From: Phytoactinopolyspora halotolerans
GTDB lineage: Bacteria > Actinomycetota > Actinomycetes > Jiangellales > Jiangellaceae
Length of the DNA stretch: 64,000 nt
Direction of reading: 5' to 3'
Assembly: GCF_010550675.1 (NCBI RefSeq)
Contig: NZ_JAAGOA010000018.1
Span: 62,001-126,000, forward strand
The notes below the pieces were generated by a model. The model was not told the origin of the DNA. It saw nothing but the letters and a program-made list of their open reading frames with translations, and did not search any database. The first letter of the stretch is position 1; each line of letters starts with the position of its first letter. A program made the translations under genes and the position numbers. Shown here one piece after another: positions 58,936-64,000 of the stretch.

Positions 58936-60321
58936 TCAACGGTGGCGTCGCATCGACACGAGGGTCAGGAGGAGCAGGGTCGCGGCCACCGAGGTCATGA
59001 CGTAGCCGACATGGTGCATGCCGCGGGTGGAGAGATCCTGCTCGAGCACGACGCCGAGCACGCTCGTCGCCGAGATGGCGCCCAGGTAGCGGAAGGTCTG
59101 GAACAGCCCAGCCGATGCACCCACCCGGTCTGCGGGTGCGGCCTCGTACAGAGCCGTCTGCAGGCCGAGGTTGTTCAGCCCGTTGGGCACCCCGAGCAGT
59201 ACGACGATGGTGAGCAGCAGCGCGACGGAGGCGTCCTCGTCCAGCAGTTGAACCGCCGACGTGGCGATCAGCAAGACGCTGAACCCGGTGACCAGGACCC
59301 GCCGCGAGCCGTACCGGGGCAGCACCCGGGCGGTCAGCGGAATCACGAGCAGCCCGACCACGGTGACGGGCAGGAGCATCAGGCCCACCGAATCGGGTGT
59401 GAGGCCGCGGACGTGTTCGAGCCACATCGGCATGCCGAAGAAGACGCAGTAGAAGACCAGATTCACCCCGCCTTGCTGTGCGAGCACAGTGGTCAGGGAC
59501 CGTTGGTTGATGAGGCCGCGAATGTCCAGGAACGGCTGGGCGACGCGAAGCTCGCGCCGGACGAGCAGGCCGAACGTCACGATGACGACCGGCACCAACC
59601 ACCATGTGGGGTCGTCCGCGAACGACAGCACGAGCACGATGAGAGCGCTCAGCGTACCGGCGAACAGGGCGATTCCCGGCACGTCGATGTCGCGCAGCCC
59701 CCAGGACCGGCCGTAGCGCGGCGGCGTTCGCGGCAGGACACGGAGGGCGATGACGATGCCGACGGCTGTGAGCGGGACGTTCACGCCGAAGACGGCCTGC
59801 CACCCGGCAACCGCCACCAGTAGGCCACCCAACGCGGGCCCGAGCGCGGCGCTGACGGATCCGGCGACCGCCAATGTGGCCAGGGCGCGTGCGGGCGGTG
59901 CGCCGGACCGCCGTTGCGTGCTCGGACCGGCGGCGTGCCGGATGAGGATCAGGGCGCTCGGATACGCCGTCGACGTCGCCACCGCTTGGAACACGCGGGC
60001 GACCAGCAGCCATCCGAACGTCGGCGCCAGCGGGGCCAGCGCCGATGTCGCTGCCATCAGCGCGAGCCCGGCGATGAATAGCCTGCGGGCACCGAACTGG
60101 TCCGCGAACCGGCCCATCAGCGGCTGGCAGACCGATGCCGTCAGGTAGAAACTCGACGCCAGCCAGGTGGATGTGGCGATCCCTACCGAGAAATCGCGCT
60201 GCAGGCTGACCAGGGCGACCGCGATCATCGACGAGTTCAGCGGATTGAGCACCGTGCCCAGGGCCAAGGCCAGTAGCAGCCGGACCGGGACCTCCGGGGC
60301 AGGACTTCTCACCAGAGCCAT
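58936..60321 (-). CDS. DHA2-type MFS transporter (14 helices)
   Basis: 461 aa from ATG 60321. ALGTVLNPLNSSMIAVALVSLQRDFSVGIATSTWLASSFYLTASVCQPLMGRFADQFGARRLFIAGLALM and about 14 membrane segments fit the DHA2 drug:H+ antiporter family. Substrate unknown; drug export is only a family expectation. Divergent from the ECF sigma gene. Confidence 0.86.
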   Translation of the reverse strand: MALVRSPAPEVPVRLLLALALGTVLNPLNSSMIAVALVSLQRDFSVGIATSTWLASSFYLTASVCQPLMGRFADQFGARRLFIAGLALMAATSALAPLAPTFGWLLVARVFQAVATSTAYPSALILIRHAAGPSTQRRSGAPPARALATLAVAGSVSAALGPALGGLLVAVAGWQAVFGVNVPLTAVGIVIALRVLPRTPPRYGRSWGLRDIDVPGIALFAGTLSALIVLVLSFADDPTWWLVPVVIVTFGLLVRRELRVAQPFLDIRGLINQRSLTTVLAQQGGVNLVFYCVFFGMPMWLEHVRGLTPDSVGLMLLPVTVVGLLVIPLTARVLPRYGSRRVLVTGFSVLLIATSAVQLLDEDASVALLLTIVVLLGVPNGLNNLGLQTALYEAAPADRVGASAGLFQTFRYLGAISATSVLGVVLEQDLSTRGMHHVGYVMTSVAATLLLLTLVSMRRHR

Positions 60322-60394
60322 TCTTCCCGGTGTGAAACGCGCACGGTGACGCCGGACATGTGAAAGCGTCAGCGTCAACGGAAGGGAAGGAAGC

Positions 60395-61120
60395 GTGTCG
60401 ATCCTGACGGGAGCACGCACACAGCGAGATGCACACGTGTTGCAGGGGGAGACCTCGGTCGAAGACGAAGCATCGGGCCAGGGAGATGATCATCTGACCA
60501 TTCGCCGGGCGAGGTTTGAGGAGTTGTTCACCGCCGAGTCCCGCGCCGTTCTCGGATATGCGCTGCGACGGGTCGACGTCCCCGACGACGCGGCCGACAT
60601 CGTTGCCGAGACGTTCCTGGTGGCGTGGCGACGCATCGACGACGTACCGACGGGGCGGGGAGGACGGCTCTGGCTCTACGGCGTGGCGCGTCGGGTGTGC
60701 GCCAATCATGCCCGGGGCGACCGCCGCCGGCATCGCCTCGCCGAACGACTCCGGGCAGATCTGCTCACACATGCCGGCCCAAGCGGTGACGGTGGCCGCG
60801 GCGGGGTCGACGGTGGCCGCGGCGAAGTCATCGACGTGGTCCGCGCGGCGATGAGCGAACTCGATGAGCACGATCGGGAGCTGTTGCGGCTCACCAGCTG
60901 GGAAGGGTTGAGCCCGACCGAGATCGCCGAGGTCATGTCGTTGCCGCCGGCGACAGTGCGCACCCGGCTGCACCGTGCCCGGAGACGCCTGAGGGCGCGG
61001 TTGGAGGTCCAGGGCTGGAGGGCCGAGCGACGTGATGGGTCGGGCGCCGAACGCAGTGCGAGATCCGGACATGTAGAGGGCGACGGGCCAACGCCCGTCC
61101 GGCAGAAGGAGGAGTTGTGA
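60395..61120 (+). CDS. ECF-type RNA polymerase sigma factor
   Basis: 241 aa from GTG 60395 (GAAGGGAAGG upstream). Sigma region 2 FEELFTAESRAVLGYALRRVDVPDDAADIVAETFLVAWRRIDDVP, and region 4 SELDEHDRELLRLTSWEGLSPTEIAEVMSLPPATVRTRLHRARRRLRARL. A Gly/Asp-rich insert made of a duplicated 21-bp unit lies between the regions. GTGA overlap with the next gene, whose product probably restrains or accompanies it. Confidence 0.87.
   Translation: MSILTGARTQRDAHVLQGETSVEDEASGQGDDHLTIRRARFEELFTAESRAVLGYALRRVDVPDDAADIVAETFLVAWRRIDDVPTGRGGRLWLYGVARRVCANHARGDRRRHRLAERLRADLLTHAGPSGDGGRGGVDGGRGEVIDVVRAAMSELDEHDRELLRLTSWEGLSPTEIAEVMSLPPATVRTRLHRARRRLRARLEVQGWRAERRDGSGAERSARSGHVEGDGPTPVRQKEEL
60788..60829. repeat. 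21-bp tandem repeat inside the sigma factor
   Basis: GACGGTGGCCGCGGCGGGGTC and GACGGTGGCCGCGGCGAAGTC in tandem, in frame; encodes DGGRGGV-DGGRGEV in the interdomain linker. Confidence 0.85.
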
Positions 61121-62256
61121 GAGACGAGATGGATGCGTTGGTGGGTGCGACCGCCCGGGTGTCCGATGCGGAGGTCCAGGCGCTTCCCCTCCAGCAGGCC
61201 GAGGCCGACCTCATGGAGGAGATCATGTCCACACCAGTACTCGAGACGGTGCCCGCAGCCGGGCCCTCTGGCCACCCGCCACGGCGCTGGGTCACCGGCC
61301 GGCGTCTTGCCGCCGTCGCCGGCATCGCCGCGGTGGCGACTGCGGCGATGTTCGCCGTCCAAACCGGTAGCGACGGCGGTTCCGTCTGGGCCAACGGCGC
61401 GCGGAAGGTGGCGGAGTCCGTGCCGCGCCTGGTGGTCGACGACCCCGATTGGCGGATCAGTGACGCCGAACAGTTCACCTCCGACGAGGGCTATATGACC
61501 GTGTCTGACGGCATTGACGACCTCCGTGTGGAATGGAACAGCGCGTGGGACTACGGGGAGATCGTCGATCACTATCGCAACGGGGAAGGCAACGAAACGT
61601 CGCTGACAGTTGTCGGCCACGAGGCGCTGGTGTTCGCGTACCCGGACTCTGCCGACATACTGGCGGTGTGGCAGCAAGGCGGCCACGTCGTCAAGGTGGC
61701 CGCGTATGGCTTGACGGATGCGGACGGCCGACTTGCGCACGGAGAGTTCGAAGATGTGCTCGCGACCTTTACCCAGGTCGACATCGAGACCTGGCTGGAC
61801 GCGATGCCAGGGGACGTGGTCCAGCCCGACGAGATCGAGAGCGCCGTCGCGGAGATGCTATCCGACATTCCCGTGCCAGAGGGCTTCGAGCCCACGGATC
61901 TGGCGGACTCCGTCGGCGTGCGCGACCAGTACCATCTCGGTGCCGACGTCACGGGCGCGGTTACCTGCTCGTGGATCGACCATTGGGTGGAGGGTACGAA
62001 GCGTGGCGACGACACTGCGGTAGAGGCGGCGGAGTCGGCGCTGGCATCCTCGCATGACTGGTCGATCCTGCAGACGATGGCGCCGGAGGGAGGATTCCCG
62101 GACGCGATCTGGGAGTACGCCGATGCCATCGTCGGCGAGGGTACGCGTCCGAACGGTGGTCCCGTAGACGAGGCCATACCTGCCGGGACGGTCGTCGGCG
62201 ACACTGTTCTCGAGGAGCCCGTTGTGGTGTATCGGGAAGAGCTGGGGTGCAGCTGA
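61117..62256 (+). CDS. Single-pass membrane protein partner of the ECF sigma factor
   Basis: 379 aa from GTG 61117, overlapping the sigma stop by 4 bp with AAGGAGG before it. N-terminal cytoplasmic segment (MDALVGATARVSDAEVQALPLQQAEADLMEEIM), one membrane helix (RLAAVAGIAAVATAAMFAV) and an exported ~270-aa domain. No zinc-type anti-sigma HxxxCxxC is present. It behaves like the CU044-type membrane proteins that follow ECF sigmas; an anti-sigma role is plausible but unproven. Confidence 0.75.
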   Translation: MRDEMDALVGATARVSDAEVQALPLQQAEADLMEEIMSTPVLETVPAAGPSGHPPRRWVTGRRLAAVAGIAAVATAAMFAVQTGSDGGSVWANGARKVAESVPRLVVDDPDWRISDAEQFTSDEGYMTVSDGIDDLRVEWNSAWDYGEIVDHYRNGEGNETSLTVVGHEALVFAYPDSADILAVWQQGGHVVKVAAYGLTDADGRLAHGEFEDVLATFTQVDIETWLDAMPGDVVQPDEIESAVAEMLSDIPVPEGFEPTDLADSVGVRDQYHLGADVTGAVTCSWIDHWVEGTKRGDDTAVEAAESALASSHDWSILQTMAPEGGFPDAIWEYADAIVGEGTRPNGGPVDEAIPAGTVVGDTVLEEPVVVYREELGCS

Positions 62257-62282
62257 CTGATCGAGAGCATGGATCCGGCCAG

Positions 62283-62325
62283 AGTCCTGCGAGGTGTGAA
62301 GCCCCAACTGACACCTCGCAGGACT
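62283..62325. terminator. Perfect 15-bp bidirectional hairpin
   Basis: AGTCCTGCGAGGTGT (62283-62297) pairs exactly with 62311-62325 across 13 bases, in the gap between convergent genes. Confidence 0.7.
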
Positions 62326-62379
62326 TCCGAATGCGGGTGGCTGGGCACGATGTTGTCGCGCACGGTGTATATGGCGGCG

Positions 62380-63582
62380 TCACTCGGGCGCATCAGGGAG
62401 GATCGGGACCGGTTGCCCGACCCGGCGCCCAACGACGGACGCCCGCGTCACGGCGCTGCTGCCGTACCGGTCCCGAAGCTCGTCCAGGGCGGCATCGAGC
62501 GTTGCTTCCGGCCGTGGCTCCATGGGCAGCGCCAGCTGCACGGCGTCCGCATCATCGAGATTGCTGACCGCCACGCCTAGTAGGGTCAGTCCGTTGCGCT
62601 CGATCAGCGGATTCGCATCGGCGAGCAGGCGGCGCGCCGTGGCCAGGACGAGCCGGGTCTCATCCGTCGCCTCCGGCAGCGTGTGTGAGCGGGTCGCCCG
62701 GGTGAAGTCGTCGAATCGGAGCCGGATGGTCACCGTGTGGCAGACCCGTCTTCCCGCCCGCAGCCGTCGGGTGACCCGGTCCACCAGGGCCGCCAGGATG
62801 GCTTCCCGCTCGTCCGGCGTCCGCCGCCGGCGGCCCAATGCGCTCTGCGACCCGACCGATCGGCGGCGCCGGCCAACCTCGACGGGGCGCGGGTCGAGCC
62901 CATTGGCCAGCGCATAAAGGTGGTGGCCCGCCGCCCTGCCCACGATCGCGGTCAGAGCCCGGCGGGGAAGCTCCGCCACATCGCCGACGGTGTACACGCC
63001 CTTGTCGCGGAGCTTACGTGAGGTGACAGGTCCCACACCCCAGAGCCGTTCCACCGGCAGCGGGTGCAGGAATTCCAGCTCCGCGTCGGGTGGGACCAGG
63101 AGCAGCCCGTCCGGTTTGGCGACGCCACTGGCGACCTTGGCCAGAAACTTGGTGCGGGCCACCCCGACGGTGATCGGGAGCCCGACTCGGTCGCGGATGT
63201 CACAGCGCAGCCCGCGGGCGATGTCGATTGGCGGACCTGCGATCCGCCGCAACCCGCCTACACCGAGGAACGCCTCGTCGATAGAGAGCCCTTCCACCAC
63301 AGGCGTGGTCTGCTTGAAGATGTCGAAGACCGCCTTGCTCGCCTCTGTGTACGCGGAGAACCGGGGTTCGACCACCACCGCACGTGGACACAGCCGGCGG
63401 GCTTCGCGACCGCTCATCGCCGTGCGCACCCCACAGGCTTTCGCCTCGTAGCTCGCTGCGAGCACGACGCCACCACCAACGATGACGGGCTTCCCGCGCA
63501 GGCGCGGATCGTCCCGCTGCTCAACCGACGCGTAGAACGAGTCGAGGTCCGCATGCAGGATAGTGGCATCGCTCACGAACAT
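62380..63582 (-). CDS. dinB: DNA polymerase IV (DinB)
   Basis: 400 aa. Y-family catalytic motifs: HADLDSFYASVEQRDDPRLRGKPVIVGG, AASYEAKACGVRTAM, LSIDEAFLGVGGL, VGVARTKFLAKVASGVAKPDGLLLV and the helix-hairpin-helix LWGVGPVTSRKLRDKGVYTVGDVA, then the little-finger domain with RRRSVGSQSALGRRR. Error-prone translesion synthesis. No obvious beta-clamp QLxLF box, but VQLALPM (residues ~358-364) is a candidate. The start codon lies inside a LexA box; a GTG at 63576 is an alternative start. Confidence 0.92.
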   Translation of the reverse strand: MFVSDATILHADLDSFYASVEQRDDPRLRGKPVIVGGGVVLAASYEAKACGVRTAMSGREARRLCPRAVVVEPRFSAYTEASKAVFDIFKQTTPVVEGLSIDEAFLGVGGLRRIAGPPIDIARGLRCDIRDRVGLPITVGVARTKFLAKVASGVAKPDGLLLVPPDAELEFLHPLPVERLWGVGPVTSRKLRDKGVYTVGDVAELPRRALTAIVGRAAGHHLYALANGLDPRPVEVGRRRRSVGSQSALGRRRRTPDEREAILAALVDRVTRRLRAGRRVCHTVTIRLRFDDFTRATRSHTLPEATDETRLVLATARRLLADANPLIERNGLTLLGVAVSNLDDADAVQLALPMEPRPEATLDAALDELRDRYGSSAVTRASVVGRRVGQPVPILPDAPE

Positions 63583-63589
63583 ATGTTCG
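63576..63589. promoter_or_regulatory. SOS (LexA) box CGAACATATGTTCG
   Basis: Perfect 14-bp palindrome of the actinobacterial GAAC-N4-GTTC type. It overlaps the ATG of dinB (63582), so repression would sit exactly at transcription/translation start. Implies a leaderless mRNA or a downstream GTG start at 63576. Confidence 0.75.
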
Positions 63590-63664
63590 CACCGTTCGGT
63601 CGCGAAGGCTAGGCATACACGGCCTTCGGAGGCGACGTGACTGCGGTGTGATCAGCCTGCGTCA

Positions 63665-64000
63665 TCAGAAGGGCGGTATCTCGTCGTCTTCGGGACGGAC
63701 GCTGAGTCGTTCCTCGCTGGGACTTGTCGTCGTGTTCTCCTCTGCGGTGCCACTCCTCATGTCATCGGGTCCTGTGCTGTTTCCGGGCTCCGTCGTTTCT
63801 CCCGTGTGATCGGCGCCATCCGCGTTGCGGCTGCGTTGGTCGGCCGTGGCAGTGGCGTGGCGGATGCGGCGTAGTTTCTCGGCCACACGCGCCTTACTGC
63901 CGTGCCCAGCATCGCCGTCGCTTGCTCCGTCGCTGCCGCCGGCTTGGTCGGCGTGGCTGCTGTCCTGGCTGTCTTCGTCAGTTGCCGGGTGGGGGTTGGG
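63665..64000 (-). CDS. C-terminal fragment of an unidentified protein (N-terminus outside window)
   Basis: The frame stays open to base 64000. The visible ~111 residues are hydrophilic and low-complexity (DEDSQDSSHADQAGGSDGASDGDAGHG, then KARVAEKLRRIRHATATADQRSRN), ending RPEDDEIPPF. The acidic DDEIPPF tip is like the C-terminus of single-stranded-DNA-binding proteins or DUF222/HNH-type proteins, but no domain is visible. Identity undetermined. Confidence 0.45.
   Translation of the reverse strand, partial: PNPHPATDEDSQDSSHADQAGGSDGASDGDAGHGSKARVAEKLRRIRHATATADQRSRNADGADHTGETTEPGNSTGPDDMRSGTAEENTTTSPSEERLSVRPEDDEIPPF

Overview
The window is high-GC, densely coded DNA with GTG starts, ATGA/GTGA/TGATG stop-start overlaps, leaderless-looking promoters, PucR/SARP/WYL/TetR regulators, UMF1 and DHA2 transporters and long C-terminal arrays on secreted glycosidases. 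This fits a free-living, soil-type actinomycete (Actinomycetota). A more precise placement, for example Jiangellales or a relative, would be a guess. No rRNA, CRISPR array, intact insertion sequence or prophage was seen. The only RNA gene is tRNA-Lys(UUU) at 32622-32694.

Layout. 1-3327: end of an acyl-CoA synthetase, then a nicotianamine-synthase-like gene tightly followed by an ATP-grasp ligase, which looks like a small undescribed metallophore or peptide pathway. 3413-9895: housekeeping and stress genes (HhH membrane protein, ArsR plus double AHSA1 protein, aminoglycoside-type kinase fold, START and VOC proteins, WYL regulator, azoreductase with its TetR). 10190-10882: a G5-excalibur lipoprotein. 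10995-28350: a carbohydrate-use locus with a DeoR-LacI chimeric repressor, heparinase II/III-type lyase, 2-hydroxyacid dehydrogenase, DUF2264 protein, ABC sugar importer, YesL-like protein, secreted multidomain GH30 enzyme and, after a broken gene, a cytoplasmic GH35 beta-galactosidase. 28369-32392: GlxA-type regulator with isochorismatase-like hydrolase, a zinc-ribbon miniprotein, and an XRE regulator with an ABC exporter.

32622-46619: tRNA-Lys, a membrane-fused sulfite-oxidase-fold protein, a NarL-type two-component pair, tautomerase / unknown / SARP-BTAD-TPR regulator, methyltransferase-MerR pair, a lipoprotein serine hydrolase divergent from an HTH-ClpN pair through a perfectly symmetric promoter, two TetR systems and a PhzF protein. 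46801-51514: methyltransferase, UMF1 transporter, DUF4429-SHOCT and CBS proteins. 51662-58835: three alpha/beta hydrolases, a GAF-PucR regulator and 3-hydroxybutyrate dehydrogenase (possible ester or polyhydroxybutyrate use), and a nucleoside hydrolase. 58936-64000: DHA2 transporter, ECF sigma factor with a membrane partner, SOS-controlled DinB polymerase, and the C-terminus of an unidentified gene at the edge.

The most interesting signals are the nicotianamine-synthase/ATP-grasp pair, the 20-bp perfect inverted repeat that builds two mirror-image leaderless promoters (41889-41936), two near-identical 28-bp MerR-type promoter sites (39648 and 42695), a dispersed palindrome that twice supplies the stop codon of a gene (21543, 57860), and a gene broken by a 10-bp tandem duplication (25299-25318).
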